64,000 bases of DNA from contig JAFDEF010000009.1 in the NCBI GenBank assembly GCA_019310485.1, positions 19,513-83,512 on the forward strand, written 5' to 3'. The position numbers and the translations under genes are program-made. This document shows, one piece after another, positions 27,912-36,924 of this stretch; within the stretch, counting starts at the first letter, position 1, and every line of letters starts with the position of its first letter. Origin of the DNA: Deltaproteobacteria bacterium. GTDB lineage: Bacteria; Desulfobacterota; DSM-4660; Desulfatiglandales; HGW-15. The notes below the pieces were generated by a model that saw only the letters and a program-made list of their open reading frames with translations, had not been told where the DNA came from and did not search any database.

Positions 27912-28124
27912 CCAGGCCGAATATGCAGGGCAGCACTCAGTGCTGAGTGACCCCTACGCTGTGTCTTACTATGTTTCAATATGCGCTAGCATATTTGAGA
28001 ATTGAAGCACTTAGTAAGGAAAATTTGAGTTGAATAAAATAAAATTTTTGCTAATATTTTATTATTTTTTAAAAGGCTCAATCTCTAAAAACCGGACTGA
28101 TCCTCTTTTCTGCCAAACTCGAAA
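27912..28124. promoter_or_regulatory. A+T-rich region upstream of the K+ channel, with a palindrome
   Basis: AATATGC (27978-27984) and GCATATT (27989-27995) form a perfect 7-bp inverted repeat with a 4-base loop, suggestive of an operator. The following 100 bases are very A+T rich. No single clear -35/-10 pair stands out. Confidence 0.35.
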
Positions 28125-29231
28125 ATGGAAAAAAAGCAAAGCACAAAAAGAACCACGCCTTCTTTTGTTAAGGCTTTCAGCTTTTTCCGCTACGGCTATC
28201 AGCACTTGATGAAGGAGCGGTTCTTCAAGATTCTTACAATTACCTGTATTATCATTCTCTATGGGGCGCTTGCCCTGTTTTTTACGGATCGCTACTACAT
28301 TACCAAAGGTGCTACAGGAATATTTGATGCCTTATACTGGGCCATCGTGACCATAGCCACCGTTGGGTATGGAGATATTGTTCCGGTTTCCAAAGCAGGA
28401 AAAATATTTGCCCTGATGATAATACTGAGCGGTCCAGTGCTTCTCTCTTTCATTACAGCCTCAGTTGCATCCATATTTGTTGAAAAGAAAATCAAGGAGG
28501 GAAAAGGCTTGGAAACGATAAGGTCAAAAGACCACATCATTATTTGCGGGTGGAACGAAAATGCCGATACCGTGATTAACGGACTTCTTGTGCAACTGAA
28601 AGGCACTCTGCCCAAGATCGTTCTTGTTAATGAACTGGAGGAAGAAGATATCCAATCCATTCAATACAGGTACAGAGACCAGGACCTCGGATTTGTGAAA
28701 GGGAACTTTGTCAAGGAAGATGTACTGGCCAGGGCAAATCTGCTCAGAGCCCGCGCCGCCATTGTACTGGCAGATGTTTCAGGAGGGAGAAAGATCGAGA
28801 AAGCAGATGAGAGGACGATCTTTTCTTCCATGGCCATCAAATCAATGGCACCTAAACTCAGAACCTGCGCCGAGCTTATCTATCCTGAAAACAAAGAACA
28901 TCTGTTGAGGACAAAAGTGGATGAAATCGTCATCCGAGGAGAGACAACCGGATCTTTCCTTGCCACTGCTGCAATTTCCCCCGGCATGGGCGATTCAATT
29001 AAACTTCTCGTAAGCAATCAAGACGAAAACAAGTTATGGCGAATCCCCGTTCCTGCAAAGCTGGCCGGAAAGACAATCAGCGAGGTTGTCCCCTATCTTC
29101 GAAATAAATTCGGTGCCCTTCTGCTGGCAGTGGTCAAAGAGCAGGAGAGCATGAAGCTTGAAGACATTCTCTCAGATGATTCCACATTCATTGACGAGTT
29201 CATTAGACTGATTGCACACTGCTTGAGATAA
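28125..29231 (+). CDS. Two-transmembrane potassium channel with RCK (TrkA-N/TrkA-C) domain
   Basis: A 368-residue inner-membrane channel. Two membrane segments (about 36-54 and 92-115) flank the pore loop with selectivity filter TVGYGD (79-84). A cytosolic RCK domain follows (about 135-260; IICGWNENADTVINGL is the Rossmann-like start), and the C-terminal 80 residues fit TrkA-C (WRIPVPAKLAGKTISEVV). It is comparable to MthK-type ligand-gated K+ channels. The ligand, possibly Ca2+ or nucleotide, cannot be told. ATG 28125 is used. The gene is followed by a small remnant ORF and rlpA. Confidence 0.92.
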   Translation: MEKKQSTKRTTPSFVKAFSFFRYGYQHLMKERFFKILTITCIIILYGALALFFTDRYYITKGATGIFDALYWAIVTIATVGYGDIVPVSKAGKIFALMIILSGPVLLSFITASVASIFVEKKIKEGKGLETIRSKDHIIICGWNENADTVINGLLVQLKGTLPKIVLVNELEEEDIQSIQYRYRDQDLGFVKGNFVKEDVLARANLLRARAAIVLADVSGGRKIEKADERTIFSSMAIKSMAPKLRTCAELIYPENKEHLLRTKVDEIVIRGETTGSFLATAAISPGMGDSIKLLVSNQDENKLWRIPVPAKLAGKTISEVVPYLRNKFGALLLAVVKEQESMKLEDILSDDSTFIDEFIRLIAHCLR

Positions 29232-29245
29232 ACAGGGATAATTTC

Positions 29246-29386
29246 ATGAAACTAATAGAGGCAAACTCCGAGCTGGGTGTGAAGATCTTGCTCAACCTCT
29301 CAGAACTTTTGCTAGGGAGGCTGAAACAGTGCAACCAGGACGTTATACGACTCACGACTGCTTTGTCAATAGCTCTAAGCAAATGA
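29246..29386 (+). pseudogene. Remnant of a cyclic-nucleotide-binding domain protein (C-terminal 46 residues)
   Basis: A 46-codon frame starting at ATG 29246 and ending with TGA 29384-29386. The peptide ANSELGVKILLNLSELLLGRLK followed by DVIRLTTALSIALSK (in two pieces here) looks like the helical C-terminus of a CRP-type cNMP-binding domain, where an NPELG-type helix and an N-x-DL helix follow the phosphate-binding cassette. The beta-roll with the cassette is missing. Its stop overlaps the ATG of rlpA (ATGA), so the original complete gene was probably coupled to rlpA. It could be a small functional peptide instead; I consider decay more likely. Confidence 0.45.
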
Positions 29387-30162
29387 GCAGAATACTGCTT
29401 GGGTGTTTTGTTACATTCCTGTGCTTGTCATCTTGTGTGCACGAAAACTACTACCCCACCACCCCGCTTCCCCAAAAAGTAATTCCCGTCCTCGAAACGC
29501 GCAATGGTGAAGCTGTGGGTGCATTCACGTTTGGCGGAAGCAAGTACTATCCATTGCCCGATCCTTACAGCTTTGTTCAGTATGGAAGAGCTTCATGGTA
29601 CGGGAGGAAATTTCACGGAAGGCTCACAGCCAGTGGAGAAGTTTACAACATGCATGCTCTTACTGCCGCGCACAAAACACTTCCTTTGGGAACGGTTGTA
29701 AGAGTTGTCAATCTGACAAACGGCAAATCGGCGGTTGTGCGGGTAAATGATCGCGGTCCATTTGTAAAGAACAGGATAATTGATCTCTCTTATGCTGCCG
29801 CAAAAAAGATCGGCCTTGTGGGCCCAGGGGTCGCTGAAGTCAAAATAACGGGCCTTGGAAAGCAGGTCGGATTAACCAGGTCAGGAGGTACGCTCACACC
29901 CCTGGTGGCAGTGCCGAACTTCACACAGGGAGTATTTGCCATTCAGGTAGGTGCTTTTCTGGAAAAAGGTAACGCCCTCCATCTTGCGGAACGGCTTCGG
30001 GCTATTTATGACTACGTTGATGTGTCAATATATATTGATGAAAGCCGCACAAAGCTTTACAGGGTGCGGGTATCCCGGGCAAAAAGTTTGACGAGTGCTG
30101 CTCAAATTGAGCAAAAATTAGAAGATATGGGTTTTGAAGATGCTTTTATTGTTAGGATTTAG
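29383..30162 (+). CDS. rlpA: RlpA-like septal lytic transglycosylase lipoprotein with SPOR domain
   Basis: A 259-residue outer-membrane lipoprotein: signal sequence MSRILLGCFVTFLCLSSC with lipobox LSSC. The double-psi beta-barrel runs about 65-170 (YGRASWYGRKFHGRLTASGE, THKTLPLGT-like AHKTLPLGTVVRVVN, VRVNDRGPFV). A C-terminal SPOR domain (about 185-259, GVFAIQVGAFLEKGNALHLA) binds denuded septal peptidoglycan. The start could also be GTG 29329, which has AGGGAGG 8 bases upstream. ATG 29383 is preferred because it gives a compact lipoprotein signal and overlaps the preceding stop (ATGA). The end overlaps ihfA on the other strand by 11 bases. Confidence 0.88.
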   Translation: MSRILLGCFVTFLCLSSCVHENYYPTTPLPQKVIPVLETRNGEAVGAFTFGGSKYYPLPDPYSFVQYGRASWYGRKFHGRLTASGEVYNMHALTAAHKTLPLGTVVRVVNLTNGKSAVVRVNDRGPFVKNRIIDLSYAAAKKIGLVGPGVAEVKITGLGKQVGLTRSGGTLTPLVAVPNFTQGVFAIQVGAFLEKGNALHLAERLRAIYDYVDVSIYIDESRTKLYRVRVSRAKSLTSAAQIEQKLEDMGFEDAFIVRI

Positions 30163-30445
30163 GGCCTTCGTTTATCTTTTTTCTCAAGACGTTGGATGTC
30201 CTGAATACAACAACCCTCCTTGCTCTTAGTTGAAGGTCTTCAGTTGTCTGAGGGTTTCTGCCCCGCCGGGCCGCCTTTTCTCTAACTATGAACTTTCCAA
30301 ATCCGCTTATCAGTAAGTTCTCTCCGCTTTCAAGAGTCTGTTTCACAATCTCGAAAACCCTTTCCACCACTTTTCGAGACTGGGCCTTGCTAAGCCCTAC
30401 GTTGTGATAGATATCTTCGATAATTTTCTCTTTTGTGAGCGACAT
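30152..30445 (-). CDS. ihfA: Integration host factor subunit alpha
   Basis: A 97-residue DNA-bending protein of the HU/IHF family, starting MSLTKEKIIEDIYHNVGLSK. The DNA-binding arm signature is RGRNPQTTEDLQLRARRVVVF; the Pro in GRNPQT is the intercalating residue. The N-terminal TKEKIIEDI pattern favours IHF-alpha over HU. It is convergent with rlpA, overlapping by 11 bases. A good promoter lies about 200 bases upstream. Confidence 0.88.
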   Translation of the reverse strand: MSLTKEKIIEDIYHNVGLSKAQSRKVVERVFEIVKQTLESGENLLISGFGKFIVREKAARRGRNPQTTEDLQLRARRVVVFRTSNVLRKKINEGPKS

Positions 30446-30838
30446 CTCCCATCCCCTTCCTGATCTTCTTTTCTCAACGTGAAAAAACTATTTCAATTCC
30501 TCGGTAAGTTGCCCAACAAGTTCACCTGGTAAAGATCCAAGACCAAAACCCTGCTCTTTTCCAACAACCTCACTAGGAAACATTCTGGATGTTAGAAAAA
30601 AAGATATCTACACACAAGCTGGCGGGGAATTTCTTGCGCGAATACTAGGACTACCAACCTTATGCTGTCAAGTATTTTTTGCCATCAAAATCAAACCTTT
30701 CCCTTAAGGGATTCAGGAGATGGGCTGAAAAAGCCCGCAAACCGCGGGGCAAACTGAAACTCTTCATGAGACTCCAGTGGCGTGTTCCTGACACAGCGTG
30801 GAACCCATAAGCTGCAACTTTCTCAAAACCTTGCACTT
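30446..30838. other. Intergenic region upstream of ihfA, downstream of coaD
   Basis: About 390 bases with the ihfA promoter at 30642-30671. The stretch 30700-30838 is more G+C rich and contains short inverted repeats (for example GCCCGCAAACCGCGGGGC at 30738), but no clear intrinsic terminator for coaD. No coding capacity was recognised. Confidence 0.4.
30642..30671 (-). promoter_or_regulatory. Probable ihfA promoter
   Basis: On the minus strand TTGACA (30666-30671), an 18-base spacer and TAGTAT (30642-30647). The start site would be about 190 bases before the ihfA ATG, leaving a fairly long leader. Confidence 0.55.
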
Positions 30839-31336
30839 CTATTCCTCATAACCGAATTTCTTTCTAAGCATCTTTGCGACGATTGCCGGAACAAGCCCGC
30901 TTATATCCCCACCCAGACTGGCCGCTTCCTTGATAATCGTTGAGCTGGTATAAAACCATTTGTAGTCCGTCATAAGGAATATAGATTGAACTTCGCGATT
31001 CAGCTTCCTGTTCATAAGGGCCATTTGGAACTCGTATTCAAAGTCCGACATAGCTCTCAGTCCCCGTATCACAACATTTGTTTTTTTCTTCACAACGTAG
31101 TCAACCAACAATCCATCAAAGGAGTCAATTTCAACATTGGGCTGATCTTTCAGCACTTCCCGGATCATGAAGATTCTCTCTTCCATAGTGAAAAGTGGAG
31201 CTTTCTGGGGATTGTTTGAAATAGCAATAATCAGTTTATCAAATACCTTCAAAGCTCTGGTCAGGATGCTTAAATGACCATTAGTAATTGGGTCAAAAGT
31301 CCCTGGATACACAACTAGCTTTTCGCTCTTGCTCAT
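30839..31336 (-). CDS. coaD: Phosphopantetheine adenylyltransferase
   Basis: A 165-residue nucleotidyltransferase that makes dephospho-CoA from 4'-phosphopantetheine and ATP. The HxGH-type motif is TNGHLS in VVYPGTFDPITNGHLS, and RGLRAMSDFEYEFQMALMNRKL and the C-terminal ISSTxIK-like YTSSTIIKEAASLGGDIS are diagnostic. It overlaps rsmD by 4 bases (ATGA), a common pairing of the two genes. Confidence 0.97.
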   Translation of the reverse strand: MSKSEKLVVYPGTFDPITNGHLSILTRALKVFDKLIIAISNNPQKAPLFTMEERIFMIREVLKDQPNVEIDSFDGLLVDYVVKKKTNVVIRGLRAMSDFEYEFQMALMNRKLNREVQSIFLMTDYKWFYTSSTIIKEAASLGGDISGLVPAIVAKMLRKKFGYEE

Positions 31337-31896
31337 TTGTCTTCCTCACGTAAGAAAAGATTTATTTTTGTTCCTCCATAAACCCTGGCCTTTACCAACC
31401 TGAGCCTTTCCACAGCCTCAGGCAATATCTCTTCTTTTGCTGACTCCGCCACAATAATGCAGTCTGCTGAAAGGGTTTCCCCCACTGAGAGCTCCCTCAA
31501 CAATGGCACGATCAGCCCTTTCCCGTAGGGAGGATCAATAAGAACCAGGTTGGCTTTTTCTTTTGACTGTAAGTATCCCTTTGGCAGCCCCTTGGTCAAG
31601 TCCTTCCTTACCAACCTGGCGTCCTGATATATCCCGCACGCTTCAAGGTTCTTCCTAATAAGCCCCAATGCTTTCACAGAACGATCTATGAACACGGATC
31701 GAGCAGCACCACGGCTCAGAGCTTCTATCCCAAGGCTGCCGGTACCGGCAAAAAGATCAAGAACCAGTGCTCCAGACAAATCGTGCCCGATAAGGTTGAA
31801 AATAGCCTCGCGCACCATATCGGAAGTTGGTCTGATTTCCAGTCCTCGCGGTGTCGCAAGGCGGCGGCCCTTCAAAATTCCGCCCGTAACCCTCAT
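31333..31896 (-). CDS. rsmD: 16S rRNA (guanine-966-N2)-methyltransferase RsmD
   Basis: A 187-residue AdoMet-dependent methyltransferase. It begins MRVTGGILKGRRLATP and has the AdoMet motif VLDLFAGTGSLGIEALSRGA and the catalytic NPPY-type motif here as IDPPYGKGL. RPTSDMVREAIFN is also conserved. ATG 31896 starts family homology; the frame could open two codons earlier. It is translationally coupled to coaD. About 285 bases upstream (to pssA) hold nothing I recognise. Confidence 0.94.
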   Translation of the reverse strand: MRVTGGILKGRRLATPRGLEIRPTSDMVREAIFNLIGHDLSGALVLDLFAGTGSLGIEALSRGAARSVFIDRSVKALGLIRKNLEACGIYQDARLVRKDLTKGLPKGYLQSKEKANLVLIDPPYGKGLIVPLLRELSVGETLSADCIIVAESAKEEILPEAVERLRLVKARVYGGTKINLFLREEDK

Positions 31897-32182
31897 CACC
31901 ACAACTCTCCCTTCGAGTTGAGCCCCACGCTCAAGCCAATGGCACCACTTATTTTCGCCGAATTCCTTCGCAATCGGCGGGACTTAGTGCTACGTCATCC
32001 TGCCTATCACCCACCGCACTCCTTCACGGCTAAAGCCATGGCCATCTGAAGGCGGCGTGAAAGGCGCAGTTGGTCAACTCCCTTCGAGTCCCCCAACAGA
32101 TTGTGCTTAACTGGTAATGACTAACCTTTCCCTTGAGCTCAGGCACTGAGACTTAAGACTGAAGTATTTTTACATGGTGGAG

Positions 32183-33019
32183 CTAGCGCGGTTGTGCTTT
32201 CTCACCGCCCTTTTGATCCCTTCCGCTCCCATCCCCGGAATGAGTCTCCATACCGGTCCCGGGAGTAGGCCTTCTGGCACGGTATCGCCTGGCAGAAAGT
32301 TTAAATAGCGTCCTACCAGGTCCTGAGACAACATAGAAAAGGACGATCGGGAAAAGCATTATCCTCGGCTTGTAGGCAATAAAAATACCGGCTAAAACGA
32401 TGGACACAAAAACGCTGAAAGGCTTTCTTTCCCTTATATCAAATTTCTTGAAACTGTAGTACCTGATTCTGCTCACCATCAAGAAAGATAGAATATAGAT
32501 CAATATAATCGCAAGCAGAGGTATTCCCCGGCTGAAGTCTCCAAACGAACTTGTAAACAAAAAGCCGGAAGCAACAAAAAAAGCAGCAACGGGTATAGGA
32601 AGTCCCTTGAAATAATTTGGATCTTCGACACCTTTCTGAACATTGAATCGCGCAAGACGCAGTGCGCCACAAATAACGTACATGGATGCCGCAACCCAAC
32701 CGAGCCTGCCGAAAGGCCTAAGCGCCCACTGAAACGCAAGCACTGCAGGGGCCACTCCAAAGGCAACTAAATCAGAGAGGGAATCATACTCGATTCCAAA
32801 ATGGCTATTGGTACGAGTAAGCCTTGCAATCCTACCGTCAAGTGCATCCAGGACACCGGCAATGATAATTGCTATGGAGGCAGCCTCGTATTCCCCTTGT
32901 ATGCTAACAATAATGGCATAAAAACCGCTAAAAAGACCTGCAGTAGTGAAAAGACTGGGCAAAATATAGATGCCCCTCCTCATCCCCTTTTTCTCGCTCT
33001 GTGCATGTTCCCACTTCAT
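32183..33019 (-). CDS. pssA: CDP-diacylglycerol-serine O-phosphatidyltransferase
   Basis: A 278-residue inner-membrane CDP-alcohol phosphatidyltransferase that makes phosphatidylserine. The family motif D-G-x2-A-R-x8-G-x3-D-x3-D is seen as DGRIARLTRTNSHFGIEYDSLSD. About seven hydrophobic segments follow. The C-terminal 40 residues are basic and hydrophilic (RRYRARRPTPGTG), somewhat longer than usual. Its start overlaps the psd stop by 4 bases; the pair forms a complete phosphatidylethanolamine pathway. Confidence 0.94.
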   Translation of the reverse strand: MKWEHAQSEKKGMRRGIYILPSLFTTAGLFSGFYAIIVSIQGEYEAASIAIIIAGVLDALDGRIARLTRTNSHFGIEYDSLSDLVAFGVAPAVLAFQWALRPFGRLGWVAASMYVICGALRLARFNVQKGVEDPNYFKGLPIPVAAFFVASGFLFTSSFGDFSRGIPLLAIILIYILSFLMVSRIRYYSFKKFDIRERKPFSVFVSIVLAGIFIAYKPRIMLFPIVLFYVVSGPGRTLFKLSARRYRARRPTPGTGMETHSGDGSGRDQKGGEKAQPR

Positions 33020-33690
33020 GAAAGGTATCCCAGTATGCTTTTTCCGGCTTTCACTCTCTGACCTTCCTGCGCTACTACGTGCGTGCCTTCAGGCAGGTAA
33101 ATATCAACCCGAGATCCAAATCTTATCAGGCCAAAGCGCTGGCCTGCCAGAAGCCTGTCACCTTCCTTTATCCAACACGCAATGCGTCTGGCAACAAAAC
33201 CTGCGATTTGAACAAAAACAACACGATGCCCTTCGTTTGTCTCAACACTTATTCTGTTTCTTTCATTTTGCTCCGATGCTTTGTCTCTATTGGCAAGCAA
33301 GAACTTGCCAGGGTGATAAGCAATACTTGAGACTACCCCACTCACAGGCACCCTGTTAACATGAACATCAAATATGGACATAAAAATACTCACCTTTAAG
33401 CCAGGAGCTCCGAGTGGGTTATCATTCCCTTCAAGATTCTCAATTCGCAATATTTTGCCGTCTGCCGGGATCAGTATGGTTTTTTCGCTCGGCTCAAATC
33501 TTCGCTCAGGATCACGAAAAAAAAAGAGCATGAAAATCAAGAGCAGCCCTGAGCAAACAGCAAGAAAGGAAAACCTTGCATACAAAAAAATAAAAACAAA
33601 GCACGCAGTGGCTAGGATGAAGGGCAGCCCGTCTATGGCAACAGGTAGCTTATTATTTATCCTTCTTTCAGCCATATCAGGTGCCTGCAT
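33016..33690 (-). CDS. psd: Phosphatidylserine decarboxylase proenzyme (short type)
   Basis: A 224-residue self-processing, pyruvoyl-dependent enzyme that converts phosphatidylserine to phosphatidylethanolamine. Two N-terminal hydrophobic segments (about 15-50) anchor it. The cleavage site is the GS in RFGSRVDIYLP, whose serine becomes the pyruvoyl group. FMSIFDVHVNRVPVSG and YHPGKFLLANRDKASEQNER are diagnostic. The short (about 215-residue) form is the one common in deltaproteobacteria and archaea. It overlaps pssA by 4 bases. Confidence 0.95.
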   Translation of the reverse strand: MQAPDMAERRINNKLPVAIDGLPFILATACFVFIFLYARFSFLAVCSGLLLIFMLFFFRDPERRFEPSEKTILIPADGKILRIENLEGNDNPLGAPGLKVSIFMSIFDVHVNRVPVSGVVSSIAYHPGKFLLANRDKASEQNERNRISVETNEGHRVVFVQIAGFVARRIACWIKEGDRLLAGQRFGLIRFGSRVDIYLPEGTHVVAQEGQRVKAGKSILGYLS

Positions 33691-33773
33691 AACTCCCTGT
33701 ACCCTTCAACCGCAAACTCCCCGGATTCCTGCTCTCTCGCATAAGCTTGCATAGTTATTATATTTTACTCGCA

Positions 33774-34523
33774 TTATTTGTCAATCTCCTTGGATTCTCG
33801 GTTACCTGCCTCACGCACTCCTCTTCCTGCTAGGGGTGGAAATGGGTTTGGCCTGATGTCAGGTGCCCGGAGGTATGCAGGCACAAGCTCATCCAGGTTG
33901 TCATATCCCCTTTCCAAAGCCTCTCTAATACCCAACTCTCCAACTGCCGAAGCCTTCAGTGTCCACATGAAAGAAGGAGCGAGCAATGCATTTTGATCAT
34001 ATAGGTTCATGATTGCCTCAGCTTGCCCTTCAAAATCATTGCCAATGAAAACCGTTTCTCCATGGATCAATGAACCAAGCTCTTTTAGCCTGAAGCACTT
34101 ATCCTCTGTGATCCGCATCATCCTATTTTGTGTAGCGGACCACTTGAAAAGTGCAGCAAAAAGCTCCCCCTTCCTAGAGCTGATGAGGGGGCATACAGGA
34201 TACCCTGAAAAAGGCACCTGGACGGCCATAGCCTCCAGACTGGACACACCAACTATCGGTATACCCAGTGCTCTGCACATTCCTTTTGCGGCAGAAAGCC
34301 CTACCCTTAACCCGGTGAAACTACCCGGACCTATTGATACTGCCACTGCATTGAGTTGCGCTGTCTCAACCCTTGAATAGGAGAACAGTTCTTTCAGGGC
34401 AGGCATGAAAGAGTAGAAACTTTTTGAGCCTGAAAAGATAATCTCCTCAGCCAAAATGGCCCCATCATCCTCCAGGATCGCAATACTGAATTGGGTTGTG
34501 GACGTGTTGATAGCAAGAATCAT
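33774..34523 (-). CDS. tsaB: tRNA threonylcarbamoyladenosine biosynthesis protein TsaB
   Basis: A 249-residue ASKHA-fold protein, a partner of TsaD/TsaE in making t6A37 of tRNA. It begins ILAINTSTTQFSIAIL and carries VSIGPGSFTGLRVGLSAAKGM. The C-terminus ends PAYLRAPDIRPN plus a tail of about 20 residues rich in Pro and Gly (PFPPLAGRG), which looks like read-through into a repeat-like sequence. It sits between psd and rseP on the same strand. Confidence 0.93.
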   Translation of the reverse strand: MILAINTSTTQFSIAILEDDGAILAEEIIFSGSKSFYSFMPALKELFSYSRVETAQLNAVAVSIGPGSFTGLRVGLSAAKGMCRALGIPIVGVSSLEAMAVQVPFSGYPVCPLISSRKGELFAALFKWSATQNRMMRITEDKCFRLKELGSLIHGETVFIGNDFEGQAEAIMNLYDQNALLAPSFMWTLKASAVGELGIREALERGYDNLDELVPAYLRAPDIRPNPFPPLAGRGVREAGNRESKEIDK

Positions 34524-34577
34524 CTGCTTGCAACCTTTTCCGTAAAATATGAACCCTTGGATTTGACCGGACCAGCC

Positions 34578-35657
34578 TTAGTGGAAAAGCCTTGATATAT
34601 CGTTGTAGAAAACAACTACCATCAAGAAAATAAGCAAGAAAAGGCCGACTTTTTGAGCCAGGTCGCGCTTCTTTATGCTAATGGGTTTTCCTATAACCAG
34701 TTCAATAAGAAGAAAGATTATGAGGCCTCCATCCAGAATAGGAACGGGCAACAGGTTCAAGATGCCGAGGTTTATGCTGATCACGGCCATAAAAGGGATT
34801 AAATACAGAAAGCTCTCTTTAGCAAGCTGTCCTGTCATTTGACCGATTAGAATCGGGCCTCCGACCGTCTTAATGGGAATAACCCTCTGAACGAGTTTGA
34901 GAATGGTTAGACAGGTCAGCTTGATGACTTCCCAGGTCTTCCGAAAGGCCTGTCCGACTGCCTCCCAATGGCCCAGTTGCAGTTTCGTGTACTTGCCTGC
35001 AGCAACAATTCCAATCAAAGCCGACTTTGTTTTTTCACCGAAGATATTCTTCTCAACTGCTGCTTCGGGAACAACAGTCAAGTGAAGCACCTTGCCTCCT
35101 CTCCTGATGCTGATAGGCAAAGGCACGCCTGCCTTATCCTTTACGATCTCCTTTATTTCCGCCCAGTCTTTAACAGGCCGACCTCCTACGCTGATGATAA
35201 CGTCATTTTTCAGAAGCCCTGCCTTTTCAGCCGGTGAATTTGGGCGCACCTGTCCAATCTCGGTGGTCATAACCTGAACGCCGGAGAAGATAAAGAGTCC
35301 GCAGAACAAAACGAGGGCCAGGAGCATGTTGAATACCGGCCCTGCAGCCACTATTGCCATCCTTTTTAATACATGCTGGTTGGTAAAAGCTCTCCGGGCT
35401 TCTTCTTGTGATAATGCTTCGGTTTCTTCATCATTTTCTCCCAACATCTTCACATAGCCACCCAGGGGAACAGTGGAAATAACGTACTCTGTTTCTCCCA
35501 GTTTTTTCCCCACCAGCTTGTACCCAAACCCAAGGGAAAACTTAAGCACTTTGACCCCAAAGTGCTTGGCTACAAGAAAGTGGCCCAGCTCATGAAAAAA
35601 AATTAACACTCCCAAAACAACGGCAAAGGGAAACAGGTAGTATAGGAAAAAACTCAT
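34578..35657 (-). CDS. rseP: RIP metalloprotease RseP (site-2 protease)
   Basis: A 359-residue inner-membrane zinc protease acting in regulated intramembrane proteolysis. The zinc motif is FFHELGHFL near residue 23; the second motif NLLPVPILDGG holds the third ligand. One PDZ domain (about 110-200, with RPNSPAEKAGLLKNDVIISVGG) lies between, fewer than the two in E. coli RseP. It lies downstream of dxr in the conserved uppS-cdsA-dxr-rseP order. Confidence 0.96.
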   Translation of the reverse strand: MSFFLYYLFPFAVVLGVLIFFHELGHFLVAKHFGVKVLKFSLGFGYKLVGKKLGETEYVISTVPLGGYVKMLGENDEETEALSQEEARRAFTNQHVLKRMAIVAAGPVFNMLLALVLFCGLFIFSGVQVMTTEIGQVRPNSPAEKAGLLKNDVIISVGGRPVKDWAEIKEIVKDKAGVPLPISIRRGGKVLHLTVVPEAAVEKNIFGEKTKSALIGIVAAGKYTKLQLGHWEAVGQAFRKTWEVIKLTCLTILKLVQRVIPIKTVGGPILIGQMTGQLAKESFLYLIPFMAVISINLGILNLLPVPILDGGLIIFLLIELVIGKPISIKKRDLAQKVGLFLLIFLMVVVFYNDISRLFH

Positions 35658-35751
35658 TACTTACTCCTTAAACTGAACTACAGCGCACCTAAGAATCTCT
35701 CCTTTGTGACTTTCTCTTCGCTGAGAGGGCCAGCAGCCACCTTCAAGGCAA

Positions 35752-36924
35752 TCAACTCCTTCTTACTGTGAATTCTCCGGCCAGTTCTCGCGCCTTGATC
35801 CGCGACCAAGAATCAGCACCCATAGCCTCTTCAATTGTATTGAGCGGGTATGGCCTATGGGCATCCATTGTCTTTTCCACCAGCTCTGCAATGTCCGTAA
35901 ATAGTATTTTGCCCTTAAGAAAAAGTTCAACAGCCACTTCATTTGCTCCGCTTAAAACAGCAGGCATACTCTCGCCTATTTGCGCGGCTTTCAATGCAAG
36001 ATCCAGGCATTTAAATTTCTTCATATCAGGCCTTGTAAAGCTAAGTGTCCCTATTTCCTCCAACCTGAGCCGCGGCAGCATACTTTCGAGATGGCGAGGG
36101 TAGGAGAGCGCATAAGATATGGGTGTTGCCATATCCGGAATACCGAGCTGGGCAATGATTGATCCATCTTTGTACTCCACCATGGAGTGGACAATGCTCT
36201 GGGGGTGGATCAAGATACTTATCTGGTCAATGTTCAGGTCGAAAAGCCATTTGGCTTCTATGGCCTCCAGCCCTTTGTTCATAAGGGTGGCGGAATCAAT
36301 GGTAATCTTCGTGCCCATATTCCAGTTAGGATGCCTCAGAGCCTGCTCAGGAGTTACCTTTTCCATTTCCCCCTGCGAGCTCTCCCTAAGAGGCCCCCCT
36401 GAGGCTGTTAATATAACCTGCCTGACATCCTCCTTGTGGTGCCCTTGCAGGGACTGAAGAATAGCGCTGTGTTCACTATCAATCGGGAGAATCGCAAGCT
36501 CCTGCTTTTTTGCCTCAGCCATGATCACCGATCCAGCGATGACAAGAGTTTCTTTGTTGGCAAGTGCAATCTCCTTACCGGCTTTTATGGCTTGATATGT
36601 TGGAACCAGTCCCGCTGCCCCCGACATGGCAGAGATTACCGTATCCACCTCTGGCAAAGTGACTAGGTGGCAAAATCCTTCTGTCCCATAAAAAACCTGC
36701 GTTTCACAGCGTTCATTCAATCTGTTTCTCAAAGTCTTCGCGTCTTCTTGTTCCAGAAGAGCCGCGCCCAAGGGCCGGAACTCATCAATTTGCTTTGCCA
36801 GCAGATCAATGTTTCTACCTGCTGCAAGCGCAACAACTTTATACCTTTCCCCGCCTGCTTCAATCACCTGTAGGGCTTTGCAGCCAATCGATCCTGTAGA
36901 GCCTAGAATCGCTATTCTTTTCAT
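35752..36924 (-). CDS. dxr: 1-deoxy-D-xylulose 5-phosphate reductoisomerase
   Basis: The 390-residue NADPH-dependent enzyme of the MEP isoprenoid pathway. It has the nucleotide-binding start [17 protein letters not shown], the [10 protein letters not shown] segment, the metal/substrate motif [15 protein letters not shown], and [21 protein letters not shown] (read in pieces). Length is typical. It overlaps the stop of the upstream UDP-glucuronate decarboxylase-like gene by 4 bases (ATGA), so the two are translationally coupled. Confidence 0.97.
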   Translation of the reverse strand: MKRIAILGSTGSIGCKALQVIEAGGERYKVVALAAGRNIDLLAKQIDEFRPLGAALLEQEDAKTLRNRLNERCETQVFYGTEGFCHLVTLPEVDTVISAMSGAAGLVPTYQAIKAGKEIALANKETLVIAGSVIMAEAKKQELAILPIDSEHSAILQSLQGHHKEDVRQVILTASGGPLRESSQGEMEKVTPEQALRHPNWNMGTKITIDSATLMNKGLEAIEAKWLFDLNIDQISILIHPQSIVHSMVEYKDGSIIAQLGIPDMATPISYALSYPRHLESMLPRLRLEEIGTLSFTRPDMKKFKCLDLALKAAQIGESMPAVLSGANEVAVELFLKGKILFTDIAELVEKTMDAHRPYPLNTIEEAMGADSWSRIKARELAGEFTVRRS

